Shown: positions 47,942 through 56,457, counted from the first letter of the stretch. The stretch: DNA of 64,000 nucleotides from Alphaproteobacteria bacterium (GCA_017460085.1 JAFUBQ010000001.1:1-64000), one strand, 5' to 3'. A program made the numbers and translations. The notes: a model not told the origin generated them from the letters alone.

Positions 47942-48089
47942 CAACGTTTATTGTCAACACTTTTGTGCATTTTTTTTATTTTTCATAAAATCAGCATCAA
48001 AGCCTTATAAATGCAAGCGTTAAAGCATATTACTGCACTTTTTCCGGTTCTATAAATGTTCAAAATTTATCTGTTGACAATAAACGTTG
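47942..48089. promoter_or_regulatory. Long inverted repeat carrying outward-facing promoters
   Basis: CAACGTTTATTGTCAACA (47942-47959) is repeated in inverse at 48072-48089. Each arm holds TTGACA. The right arm gives TTGACA (48074-48079), 17 bp, TACAAT (48097-48102) for the DHH-like gene; the left arm reads towards ftsI with a weaker TACACC at the same distance. The 112 bp between are AT-rich with no gene. This 320-bp gap marks the start of the accessory block. Confidence 0.6.
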
Positions 48090-48144
48090 GTTTTGTTACA
48101 ATTAGACAAATGATAAAATTAAACTTTTAAGAAAGAATATTCTC

Positions 48145-49068
48145 ATGAACAAAAATAATTTACATTTTTTCTTAGGCGGTGCCGACTTAGAAATGGCAAC
48201 AATTAAGAAACTGCTTGAAAAAGAAGGTGTGGCTTATTCTGATGGTAATCTCAATTGGTGGGATGCAAGTGTAGCGGCATATAAAGATGAAATCGAGAAA
48301 GTTGCCAAAAAAGGTAAAACACCTGTTATTGTTGAATTGGCAACTAAGGATAAAGATGGAAAAGACATAATGGTTTTACCTAAAAATACAGAAGTGATTG
48401 ACCATCACAACGCGTATGCAGGTAAACCTGCTTCTGTTTTGCAGGTTTGCAAGCTTTTGGGAGTTGAGCCGACAGCGCAAATTAAAATGATTGCAGCAAA
48501 TGATGTCGGATCTGTCGGCGAAATGATAAAATTTGATATGCCGGAATTATCCGCTGAGGAAAAATTATCTCTGATGAAATATGTTCGTTCATTGGATAAA
48601 AAAACACAAGGTGTTACGGAAGAACACGAATTATCAGGACAAAAGGCCGCAAAAGAAGCTATTGAGGTGTGTGGAGTTAAAGTAGCTCTACTTAAAGGAT
48701 ATTCAAAATGTGCACCGGTTACGGATGCCTTAGCTTTTAGTCAATTTGAGAAAGATCCACAAGAAGCACAAAAGAATTTTAAGCAGAATGAAGTGATTAT
48801 TTCAGAAATGCCGGATAAGACATTTGAGGTTAACTATTTCGGACCTGCTGACATTTGTGGCAAAAACAACGAAAATTTTGGTGGTTGGATAGGCTCAGGG
48901 AAAGAAACGAATTTTTGGGGAAAAGATAAAATGAGTAAAGATGATATGGTAAAAGTTGTCAGTTTTATCTTAACTCAAAACCAAGAAAAACAAAAAGAAA
49001 AGTCAAGCAAGGTTGCTGATGCCGTAATGGCAAAAATCCTGAGCGATTTCAAAGGCAACGGAAAATAA
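48145..49068 (+). CDS. DHH-like phosphoesterase-type protein
   Basis: This 307-residue protein has DHH at 86-88 in EVIDHHNAYAG, preceded by a Rossmann-like strand (TPVIVELAT) and followed by MIAANDVGSVGEM with D120; the C-terminal half ends FGGWIGSGKE (near 245), like the GG-x-x-G of DHHA1 domains. DHH proteins hydrolyse phosphodiesters such as nanoRNA or cyclic dinucleotides with Mn. It is distant from RecJ and NrnA, and the usual N-terminal DxD metal pair is not evident, so activity is uncertain. It has its own promoter in the inverted repeat. Confidence 0.5.
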   Translation: MNKNNLHFFLGGADLEMATIKKLLEKEGVAYSDGNLNWWDASVAAYKDEIEKVAKKGKTPVIVELATKDKDGKDIMVLPKNTEVIDHHNAYAGKPASVLQVCKLLGVEPTAQIKMIAANDVGSVGEMIKFDMPELSAEEKLSLMKYVRSLDKKTQGVTEEHELSGQKAAKEAIEVCGVKVALLKGYSKCAPVTDALAFSQFEKDPQEAQKNFKQNEVIISEMPDKTFEVNYFGPADICGKNNENFGGWIGSGKETNFWGKDKMSKDDMVKVVSFILTQNQEKQKEKSSKVADAVMAKILSDFKGNGK

Positions 49069-49105
49069 GAAAGTTTATCAAAAAATTATTATGTATAACT
49101 TTTAT

Positions 49106-49150
49106 CGTGAGCGTAAATCGGAAGGATTTAAAGGAGTCTGCTCGCTCACG
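49106..49150 (+). promoter_or_regulatory. Hairpin between the DHH-like gene and the zinc-ribbon gene
   Basis: CGTGAGCG (49106-49113) pairs with CGCTCACG (49143-49150). There is no T tract after it on the plus strand (TAAAAAAATA), so it is not a typical terminator. The loop contains GGAAGG and AAAGGAG. It may be an mRNA stability or processing structure. Confidence 0.35.
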
Positions 49151-49178
49151 TAAAAAAATATAAATACCGAAAAAAATT

Positions 49179-49346
49179 ATGGCACTAGTATGGAAAAGGG
49201 ATAGATACGGTCATTCATATACTGAATTTATTCCGGAGCCGGCGCCCAAATGTCCAAGATGCGGGCGTACTATGAATGTAGACTTCTTCTCAGGCAAGGT
49301 ATCTTGCTCGTGTGGAGAGTATAATAACAAAGAGATTGATTGGTAA
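49179..49346 (+). CDS. 55-residue zinc-ribbon protein
   Basis: ATG 49179 opens 55 codons with four cysteines: C25 and C28 in KCPRCG, and C43 and C45 in VSCSCGE, a zinc-ribbon knuckle. The N terminus is short and basic-aromatic (LVWKRDRYGHSY). The next gene starts four bases after the stop. No clear ribosome-binding site. It resembles small zinc ribbons of phage and plasmid cargo, an inference from shape only. Confidence 0.6.
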   Translation: MALVWKRDRYGHSYTEFIPEPAPKCPRCGRTMNVDFFSGKVSCSCGEYNNKEIDW

Positions 49347-49350
49347 TAAA

Positions 49351-50208
49351 ATGGAATATGATATTACAACAGAAATAAAAGATATTTTTGAGGAATCAAT
49401 AGAAGGATATCCGAGATTAACGATTGACGAAAGAGGAAAGTTTGAATCTAATACGGCAACAATTTCCTCTACTATTGGCACGCTCGGAGAATTGTTTTGC
49501 GAATATTATTTGTCTGCTCCGTCTGAAATCGGTTCTCTTGAAGAATTTTTACAAAAAGAAAATATTGATAAATTTATTACCAAAGACAATTATGAAAAGT
49601 TAATTTGTGGTAAAGCATATCTTCCTTCCGAATCTTTAGAATATTTTAGGCTGAAAATGCCTTTCCCTATATCTCAAAATAAAATGCACAGCTTAAATGC
49701 AAAGGTGAGATTACAGAACAGATACGCAGAAATGCTTAATCTTGATATGAATGAATTGCTTAAAGAAACCTCTATAATGCGAAAATCCATAATTGAAGAG
49801 CGAGAAAAGCGATATCATGAATATGATGTTCGTTTTGCCAAGGAGCATCGCGAAGAAATTGCTCAAAAAGCAAGAGAAAAGTATCATAGTGATGAGGAAT
49901 ATCGCCAGAAAGTACGAGCAGCATCAAAAGAACGCTATGATGGCTTGTCACCGGAAGCAAAAGAAAAAATGAATGCGCAACAACGTAAAAAATATGCTAC
50001 TGATGACACATATAGAAAGAAAAAGAATGAAAAAAACCGAAAACGCTATGCTTTATTAAAAGAAAGAATGGCACAAGACCCGGAATATGCAGCATTGGTT
50101 CGCAAACAACGCCGCAAAGCAAAGCAAGCACAACGTGCAAAGCAAAAGAAAAATATTGGTAATGAAGTTAACATAATTAAAGGTCCGAATGGTCGTGATG
50201 ACAGATAA
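49351..50208 (+). CDS. Unrecognised protein with highly charged repeat-like C terminus
   Basis: This 285-residue protein starts at ATG 49351, four bases after the zinc-ribbon stop. Residues 1-140 are mixed; from about 150 on it is Lys/Arg/Glu-rich and helical with loose repeats (REKYHSDEEYRQKVRAAS, KERYDGLSPEAKEKMN, KYATDDTYRKKKNEK), a pattern common in DNA-binding or scaffold proteins of mobile elements. It overlaps the next frame's possible start. No family recognised. Confidence 0.55.
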   Translation: MEYDITTEIKDIFEESIEGYPRLTIDERGKFESNTATISSTIGTLGELFCEYYLSAPSEIGSLEEFLQKENIDKFITKDNYEKLICGKAYLPSESLEYFRLKMPFPISQNKMHSLNAKVRLQNRYAEMLNLDMNELLKETSIMRKSIIEEREKRYHEYDVRFAKEHREEIAQKAREKYHSDEEYRQKVRAASKERYDGLSPEAKEKMNAQQRKKYATDDTYRKKKNEKNRKRYALLKERMAQDPEYAALVRKQRRKAKQAQRAKQKKNIGNEVNIIKGPNGRDDR

Positions 50209-50221
50209 AGGAAAAAATATC

Positions 50222-50704
50222 ATGAATGATATGCAATATAAAAAATCAGGTGCTACAGTGAGCGTTAGTCAAGATGGGAAAACTCAGATTTATAAAATTG
50301 AGCGAGGAGGCAAAACATTGGAAATGTCTTTTACGCGCGAGCAAAAAATTGAAAATCTTGCAACGCATGGAGGTTACATGGCTCCTGTACGAACACGAGG
50401 TGATTGTGTCGTATCATATGATATTGATGTTAGAATCGGCGATGCTGAAAATAAATTTGCAGCAACATATTCCAAAGAAGTGAGTAAAATAGGAGAGAAC
50501 GAACAACCAACCTATGATAGCGGTTTTGAAGAAAAAGGCATTCCGGCAGAAGAATATAAAGCCATATCAAAGGCATTAGCCGAGCAAAATACTGCAGTAG
50601 CCCAAGTATTCAATGAGTATATTTTGGATGCTGAAGATTTACAAAAGGCGAATAATTTACAACAATCGATATTTAATCAGAAATTGGATGAGTTTTTAAG
50701 ATAG
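50222..50704 (+). CDS. Unrecognised 160-residue soluble protein
   Basis: ATG 50222 follows AAAGGA; earlier in-frame starts (50198 or a GTG at 50189) overlap the previous gene. It has no signal or membrane segment; GGKTLEMSFTREQKIENL and DIDVRIGDAENKFAATYS suggest alternating strands, followed by a helical C terminus. No family recognised. Last intact gene of the accessory block. Confidence 0.5.
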   Translation: MNDMQYKKSGATVSVSQDGKTQIYKIERGGKTLEMSFTREQKIENLATHGGYMAPVRTRGDCVVSYDIDVRIGDAENKFAATYSKEVSKIGENEQPTYDSGFEEKGIPAEEYKAISKALAEQNTAVAQVFNEYILDAEDLQKANNLQQSIFNQKLDEFLR

Positions 50705-50719
50705 ATAAGAAGAAAACTG

Positions 50720-50809
50720 ATGACGGCCGAGGAATTTACGAAAATCCGCCAAGAGCAGGAAACTATTTGTGAATACAACAAATCACATGGCAAAACCGTT
50801 GAAAAATAA
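50720..50809 (+). CDS. 29-codon frame between accessory genes
   Basis: ATG 50720 opens TAEEFTKIRQEQETICEYNK and nine more residues, ending 11 bases before a frame with a good ribosome-binding site. It may be a peptide or a leftover. Low support: weak ribosome-binding site and no known relatives. Confidence 0.25.
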   Translation: MTAEEFTKIRQEQETICEYNKSHGKTVEK

Positions 50810-50820
50810 GGAGAAAAGTG

Positions 50821-50963
50821 ATGACTGAAGTAAGCGAAGATTTTACGGTGTTCTTAAAGAATATTTTGCAGAAGAACCAACCTTGGTGAAGAAAGAAACG
50901 CCTTATCAAAACGGCAAAATCAATGGCGTGGAAAATGTTAAAAAGAAACATTTTTTTATTTAA
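50821..50963 (+). pseudogene. Broken MORN-repeat (YwqK-like) gene fragment
   Basis: AAGGAGAAAAGTG precedes ATG 50821, whose frame begins MTEVSEDF and stops at 50889. The adjacent frame carries YGVLKEYFAEEPTLVKKETP then YQNGKINGV and stops at 50963. The motif (KEYF, then YxNGKxNG) is the MORN_2 repeat of YwqK-type proteins. The match between the first frame's start and the second frame's body implies a one-base frameshift and a 3' truncation, with the MFS gene beginning within its end. Confidence 0.5.
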
Positions 50964-52110
50964 ATTTTACTATTTCTTTTGGCGCTTTAAGCCCCTTGCG
51001 GCATTGATGATTATTTATTTTTCACAAATAACACATTCGTATGCCGCAGCGATGATGATTTTTTCCATTTTCAACATATTTTACGCTTTTGCTAAAATTC
51101 CTTGTGGTATGCTTTCTGATAAAATCGGCAGAAAACCCATTTTGATTATGGCCAACTTTTTTATGACGATTGCTTTTTTTCTGTTGGCAATTTCCGGACA
51201 ATATAAAATTGAACAATTTCTCTATATTTTTGCCGTTTTGTGGGCGCTTGGCGAAGCAATGGCAGCAGGAACTGTTGAAGCTTTAATGTATGAAACATCG
51301 CAAAGTTTGGGATATTCCGATAAATTTTATTTAATTTATTCAAAATCAATGGTTTTTGACCAACTTGGATGTGCCTTTGGTGCATTTTGGGCAATGACAA
51401 TTACATATTTTTTGCCGTTGCAATTTGTTGCATGGCTTTCTGTTTTTCCATCTGTTATGCAGCTTATTGTTTCTTATTTTTTTGTTGAACCGGACGTCAA
51501 AAAAAATAAAATTTCACTCACATTCAAGGACATTGTTCCGGCATTGCAACAATTTAAGGAAAATAAAAAATTGCTGTTTTATTCGTGTGCTGATATATAT
51601 TTTAGCACATTGGGAGATGTTTCTCATCGATTTGAAAGTGCCTATTTTAAGCTATTTGCAAGTGATTGGCTTATAAGTTTGGCACGCATGCTTAAACATT
51701 TTTGCGGTATGACCGGATTTCTAATCAACCCGTATCGGTTTGCAATTTCAAAAGCACAAGTGTTTTTCGGCTCTATTATCAGCAATATGTTTGTGCGCAG
51801 CATTGCTCTCGCTTTTAATAATATATACACCCCATTTATCCATATGTTTATAAACTTTTTTTATGCAACAGCCTCAACCGCTAAAACAGATATAATGCAA
51901 CAGGAATATCTGCCTCAATATCGTGCCACTTCGCAATCTATTATCCAATTTATAAAAGGCATCTATATGGCCGGTATAATGTATTTAATAGGTTTGTTTG
52001 CCGATACATATAGCATTTATGCAGCCATGATTTTATTGGTCTTATTGAGAATTATCGGTTTAGGTTTAATGTATGTTTTTCAGCGATATTTAGTTTATTC
52101 AGCGCACTGA
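50935..52110 (+). CDS. MFS transporter
   Basis: This 391-residue protein has about twelve membrane helices. The loop 2-3 signature GMLSDKIGRKP is the MFS motif A. The start ATG 50935 is preferred to ATG 50923 four codons earlier because relatives begin with a short Lys-rich segment before NIFLFKFY; both lie in the broken MORN fragment. The substrate is unknown. It converges with the ABC transporter gene six bases away. Confidence 0.8.
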   Translation: MLKRNIFLFKFYYFFWRFKPLAALMIIYFSQITHSYAAAMMIFSIFNIFYAFAKIPCGMLSDKIGRKPILIMANFFMTIAFFLLAISGQYKIEQFLYIFAVLWALGEAMAAGTVEALMYETSQSLGYSDKFYLIYSKSMVFDQLGCAFGAFWAMTITYFLPLQFVAWLSVFPSVMQLIVSYFFVEPDVKKNKISLTFKDIVPALQQFKENKKLLFYSCADIYFSTLGDVSHRFESAYFKLFASDWLISLARMLKHFCGMTGFLINPYRFAISKAQVFFGSIISNMFVRSIALAFNNIYTPFIHMFINFFYATASTAKTDIMQQEYLPQYRATSQSIIQFIKGIYMAGIMYLIGLFADTYSIYAAMILLVLLRIIGLGLMYVFQRYLVYSAH

Positions 52111-52116
52111 ATAAAA

Positions 52117-53877
52117 CTATTTCATTTGAGCGTGATAAAGAGCGCCATATATACTGTTTGGATTGTTTATCAGTTCATTATGTGTGCCTGTTTCAGCAAT
52201 TTTTCCATAGTTTATTACCACAATTTTATCGGCATGACGCACTGTTGAAAGCCTATGCGCAATTACAATAACCGTACGATCTGCCATTAAATTATCTAAT
52301 GCCTTTTGCACTTCTGCCTCCGATTTATTATCTAAGGCTGAAGTTGCTTCATCTAAAATGACAATCGGCGCATTTTTCAAAAAAGCCCGTGCAATGGCAA
52401 TTCGCTGTTTTTGCCCGCCGCTAAGCAATGAGCCGCGCTCGCCGATTTGCGTATCTAATCCGTTCGGCAAGTCTTTAACAAAAGCATCAACATATGCATT
52501 GTGTACCGCGTTTTGCAGTTCTTCTTCTGTGGCATTTTTTTTCCCAAGCATAATATTTTCGCGAATTGTTCCTGCAAAAATGTAATTGTCCTGAAAAACA
52601 ATAGACATTTGTTGGCGCAAAGATTGGATGGAATATTGGCGGATATCTTTATTATTAATCAATATTTGTCCTTGTGTAACATCATAAAAACGCGGCAACA
52701 AACTGACAAATGTACTTTTACCGCCGCCGGAATTTCCCACTAAAGCAACTGTTTCGCCTTTATTAATTTTCAAATTAATATTTTCTAAAACCTGCTTTTC
52801 TCTAGTATAAGAAAATCCGACATTTTTATATTCAATTCCGCCACTGATATTTGTTAACTGTTCAGCATTAGGCGCATCAACAATTTGTGGCACATTGTTC
52901 ATCAATTCAAACACTCTGTCCATTGCCATCAGCGCAATTTGCACATTATTAAAACTGTTGCCGATGCTCTTTATCGGATTATACAATAAAATTAGTGCTG
53001 CTACAAATGAAACAAAATTACCGGCTGTAATTTGATGACTTAAAATCAGCCAACTGCCAACCCAAATTACCAGCGCAATTCCGAGTGAAACAACAAAATG
53101 CATTAATGGTGAAAGCATACCTGTACGCTGCACCATTTTCATTCCTAACTTAAACACGCGATGCAGTGTATCATCAAATCGTGCGGTTTGATAGTCGTAT
53201 AAATTATACGAAGTAATTACTCGATTGCCGCCAAAAGATTCGTTATAGTGAGTTAAAACTTCGGCATTGGTGAAGACTGATTGTTGGTTAATATCTTTAA
53301 TGCGTTTACGCACTTGCGTTAACGGAAATAATGCAGCAAACAAAATTATTACCGCAATCAGCGCCAACTGCCAAGAATTATAAAACAAAACTCCGAGCAG
53401 AGTTACAGAAGAAAAAAAACGCGTTGAAAATTGTTTTATATTGTGTAATAAACCGGCACAAGCGCTGTCAACATCTCTGTTAAAACGCATAACAACATTG
53501 CCTGATGTGTTGGTATCAAAATATGAGGTATCAAACTGCAATAATTTTTCAAACAGTTTTATTTTTACATCGCTGGCAATTCGGTTGCCTACCCAAGCAT
53601 TAGTATAACTTGCCGTAAAAGTTAAAGCGCTCTGTGTTGCGCTGAATATTACTATAAGGACCGGAATCCATAAAGTATTAGTGCTTTTTTCCAGCATTAC
53701 TACATCCATATATGGCTTTAATGCCCAAGCAATTACGCCGTCTAGCGCTCCTATCGGAATAGTAATAAACACTGCTAACAACGCCACAGGCCAATATGGT
53801 CGAATAAATGGCCACATTTGGCGATAATTAACAATAAAATTGGTTTTCTTTAATTTTGCAAACAAATTTTTCAGCAT
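52117..53877 (-). CDS. ABC transporter, MsbA-like (fused membrane and ATPase)
   Basis: This 586-residue half-transporter has six membrane helices (about 20-310) and an ATPase with Walker A GNSGGGKST, signature LSGGQKQRIAIARA, Walker B IVILDEATSALD and the H-loop AHRLSTV. Length and layout fit MsbA, the lipid A flippase, but other lipid or peptide exporters share them. A single-gene unit. Confidence 0.88.
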   Translation of the reverse strand: MLKNLFAKLKKTNFIVNYRQMWPFIRPYWPVALLAVFITIPIGALDGVIAWALKPYMDVVMLEKSTNTLWIPVLIVIFSATQSALTFTASYTNAWVGNRIASDVKIKLFEKLLQFDTSYFDTNTSGNVVMRFNRDVDSACAGLLHNIKQFSTRFFSSVTLLGVLFYNSWQLALIAVIILFAALFPLTQVRKRIKDINQQSVFTNAEVLTHYNESFGGNRVITSYNLYDYQTARFDDTLHRVFKLGMKMVQRTGMLSPLMHFVVSLGIALVIWVGSWLILSHQITAGNFVSFVAALILLYNPIKSIGNSFNNVQIALMAMDRVFELMNNVPQIVDAPNAEQLTNISGGIEYKNVGFSYTREKQVLENINLKINKGETVALVGNSGGGKSTFVSLLPRFYDVTQGQILINNKDIRQYSIQSLRQQMSIVFQDNYIFAGTIRENIMLGKKNATEEELQNAVHNAYVDAFVKDLPNGLDTQIGERGSLLSGGQKQRIAIARAFLKNAPIVILDEATSALDNKSEAEVQKALDNLMADRTVIVIAHRLSTVRHADKIVVINYGKIAETGTHNELINNPNSIYGALYHAQMK

Positions 53878-54009
53878 TTTATTCCTTTAGTTTTTTCTTT
53901 ACTATAAGCTGAAAACCACTATTGTCCATACCTTAGCACAAGATATAAACGAAATTTTATCAACCAATTTACAATACCACTCTTTATTATAGCAAAAATT
54001 GCCATATTT

Positions 54010-54075
54010 TTATACGTGCTGCCAAATAAAAAACAGAACAGCAAAAACGATGAACAAAACAACATACCAAAACAT
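54010..54075 (-). CDS. 21-residue single-helix membrane peptide
   Basis: AAAGGAGGATAAA, an excellent ribosome-binding site, precedes ATG 54075; the frame codes MFWYVVLFIVFAVLFFIWQH plus a final Val. The whole peptide is one membrane helix. TTGACA lies 17 bp before a TAAACT-like -10 about 30 bp upstream. The 304-bp gap between the ABC exporter and ychF holds nothing else. It recalls bacterial small membrane peptides. Confidence 0.55.
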   Translation of the reverse strand: MFWYVVLFIVFAVLFFIWQHV

Positions 54076-54182
54076 TTTATCCTCCTTTTGATATAGTAAG
54101 TTTAGCATCTAAGTAGGCGTTGTCAAGTTTTTTGCAATGTTGGAAATAAAAAACGTACCGTATTTTTTGAAGTTGCTTTTGT

Positions 54183-55292
54183 TTAAACATTGAACAAAAA
54201 GTTCATCAAATCGCCGTCTTGCACCAAATAATCTTTCCCTTCGGAGCGAATTTTCCCTGCATCGCGACAGCCTTGTTCGCCACCGAATTTAACATAGTCG
54301 TCATACGAAATTGTTTCAGCTCTAATGAAACCTCGCTCAAAATCAGAGTGAATAATACCGGCGCATTGCGGAGCTTTCATACCCTTTACAAACGTCCAAG
54401 CGCGTACTTCTTTCGGGCCGGCGGTAAAATATGTTTGCAAGCAGAGCAAATTGTAGCCGGCATGAATAATTTTTGCCAAGCCGGTTTCTTCCAAACCGAG
54501 AGCAGCCAAAAAATCTTTCTTTTCTGCTTCCGATTCGAGTTGAGCAACCTCAGATTCTATTTCAGCAGAAATAATGACGCTTTGTGCGCCTTCAGAAGCC
54601 GCCATTTCTGCCACGCGAGCCGAAAATTCGTTGCCTTCGGCTGCCGCATCTTCGTCCACATTGCAAACATACAAAACTGGTTTAGAAGTTAAAAGTTGCA
54701 ACATTTTATATGCTTTATATGCTTCTTTATCTGCTGCATCAGGTGCTGCCGTTATGGCTGGTTTTCCCTGCTCAAGAGCGGCAATAATCGGTTCAACCAC
54801 GCGCGCATAAACTGCCGATTCTTTGTCGCCGGCGCGGGCTTTTTTTTGCCATTGTTCAAAGCGCTTAGTTAAAGATTCCAAATCGGCAATCATTAGTTCT
54901 GTTTTTACCGTTTCAGCATCACGCACCGGATCAATTGAACCTTCAACATGGGTAATATTATCATTTTCAAAACAACGCAAAACGTGGATAATGGCATCGG
55001 TTTCACGGATATTTGCTAAAAATTGGTTACCTAAACCTTCGCCCTTTGATGCACCTTTAACAAGGCCAGCAATATCCACAAATTCCAGCTGAGTCGGTAC
55101 CACATTTTTCGGCTTTACCATTTCTACCAGCTTATCTAAACGTTTATCCGGAACTGCCACTCTACCTGTATTCGGCTCAATAGTGCAAAACGGAAAATTT
55201 GCCGCCTGTGCCGCAATTGTTTGTGTTAAGGCATTAAAAAGTGTTGACTTTCCTACATTCGGTAAACCGACAATTCCGCAATTAAAACCCAT
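54183..55292 (-). CDS. ychF: Ribosome-binding ATPase YchF/Ola1
   Basis: This 369-residue protein has GLPNVGKST (P-loop, 8-16), a G-domain that prefers ATP, an insert with a coiled coil, and a C-terminal TGS domain (FTAGPKEVRAWTFVKG, then HSDFERGFIRAE). YchF binds ribosomes and modulates the oxidative stress response. It has its own promoter on the minus strand (55336-55364). Confidence 0.96.
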   Translation of the reverse strand: MGFNCGIVGLPNVGKSTLFNALTQTIAAQAANFPFCTIEPNTGRVAVPDKRLDKLVEMVKPKNVVPTQLEFVDIAGLVKGASKGEGLGNQFLANIRETDAIIHVLRCFENDNITHVEGSIDPVRDAETVKTELMIADLESLTKRFEQWQKKARAGDKESAVYARVVEPIIAALEQGKPAITAAPDAADKEAYKAYKMLQLLTSKPVLYVCNVDEDAAAEGNEFSARVAEMAASEGAQSVIISAEIESEVAQLESEAEKKDFLAALGLEETGLAKIIHAGYNLLCLQTYFTAGPKEVRAWTFVKGMKAPQCAGIIHSDFERGFIRAETISYDDYVKFGGEQGCRDAGKIRSEGKDYLVQDGDLMNFLFNV

Positions 55293-55335
55293 TTCAATTT
55301 CTCCATATTTTTTTATGTTTTAAACAATTGCGTTG

Positions 55336-55364
55336 TTTATACTGCATATATAATTATTTATCAA
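55336..55364 (-). promoter_or_regulatory. Promoter of ychF
   Basis: On the minus strand TTGATA (55359-55364), 17 bp, TATAAA (55336-55341); transcription would start about 35 bp before the ychF ATG. Confidence 0.6.
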
Positions 55365-55447
55365 GCATATTTTTTTACTTGTAAAAGACCAAAAAACAAG
55401 GTAATTTACGAACATCTTTATCTTATTTTTAATTAATCTTTATAATT

Positions 55448-55732
55448 ATGAGTGAAATAGAATTAGGTGCTCCGATGTTTCGTTCAATGGTTGTTGAGGC
55501 ACCGCAAGTAGAAAAAGTAAACGGTACACCGACGAAGGTGACTGTGAATGTTCGTCGCCGAGGAAAAAAACACCTCATTGAGGTTAAAGCCGATTGCAAT
55601 AACCGTTATTTCGGCGAGCTTTTAGGCTTGCGCACCGGTGATGAAATGTTTGCCTCGTATGACGGCGAAGACTTTACCTATGTTAAACGTAACCCATGGT
55701 GGAAAAGAATTTGGTTGCGTTGCACGTGGTAG
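55448..55732 (+). CDS. Unrecognised 94-residue protein
   Basis: ATG 55448 opens a short protein with a strand-rich middle (TKVTVNVRRRGKKHLIEVKA) and a basic aromatic end (NPWWKRIWLRCTW). No signal or membrane helix. A terminator follows within 10 bases. No family recognised. The gene has little room for a promoter: 155 bp from divergent ychF. Confidence 0.6.
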   Translation: MSEIELGAPMFRSMVVEAPQVEKVNGTPTKVTVNVRRRGKKHLIEVKADCNNRYFGELLGLRTGDEMFASYDGEDFTYVKRNPWWKRIWLRCTW

Positions 55733-55739
55733 CAAAAAC

Positions 55740-55784
55740 AAAAAAATCCCTCGCAGCATTTTGAGCGGCGAGGAATTTTTTTTA
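55740..55784 (+). terminator. Terminator, first copy of a duplicated 41-bp element
   Basis: TCCCTCGC pairs with GCGAGGAA-type arm (AAATCCCTCGC against GCGAGGAATTT) and ends in a T tract. The same 41 bases occur at 56458-56498. Confidence 0.85.
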
Positions 55785-55786
55785 GC

Positions 55787-56290
55787 TTAAAGTTCGTCAT
55801 AAGTATCCATAAGATATGCAATAAGGCTATCAACATCAGGGTGACTACCAATATATTTATAATGTTGATTGTCATATGTTCCAATGAAGTGAAAATTTTT
55901 AGGGGAATATCCATTAAAAACACATGGATGATGCGTATATAGAACGAATTTTGAATCGCACCAATACAATCCTCTGAAATGTTCTGCATCACCAAGAAGC
56001 GGTAAAATCGTTTCATAATGAAAATCATGTATTTTCTGTTCTTCCCACAGATGTGCTTCTTTTAGTTCAGGATATTTTTTAAGAATTTTTCCGAGCTCTT
56101 CGCTACACTGTTCAATCTTAGCAGATTGATTCTTATCAATTACAAAATATGAAGTCGGAAATTGAATTACAACAACCCATGTTTCCTGCTTTTGATAAGT
56201 TGGAACAATTTCCGCTTGGCATTTCAACGGGCAAACATTTTGCACACGCTCAACCAACATAATAATTTCATCTCTTGTCATACTTGTCAT
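55787..56290 (-). CDS. Unrecognised 167-residue protein between duplicated terminators
   Basis: The protein is soluble, mixed helix and strand (LVERVQNVCPLKCQAEIVPT, ETILPLLGDAEHFRGLYW, DSLIAYLMDTYDEL), with a high content of aromatic and acidic residues and three Cys. That profile resembles small immunity or SMI1-like proteins but I see no diagnostic motif. Start ATG 56290 or 56281. It lies between identical terminators 718 bp apart, which suggests insertion or a duplication. Confidence 0.6.
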   Translation of the reverse strand: MTSMTRDEIIMLVERVQNVCPLKCQAEIVPTYQKQETWVVVIQFPTSYFVIDKNQSAKIEQCSEELGKILKKYPELKEAHLWEEQKIHDFHYETILPLLGDAEHFRGLYWCDSKFVLYTHHPCVFNGYSPKNFHFIGTYDNQHYKYIGSHPDVDSLIAYLMDTYDEL

Positions 56291-56457
56291 ATTAGATAAT
56301 TAGATAAACATAAATGTACTATACACTACTGCCATTATTTAAATTATGGTTTCTCACTCTTTTAAGTTTAAAATGTTTTCATATGCAATAATATTTTAAG
56401 TTAATAATATAGTTAATACAGTAGGTACTATAAATAAAAAATATGTCGGAGTCAAAT

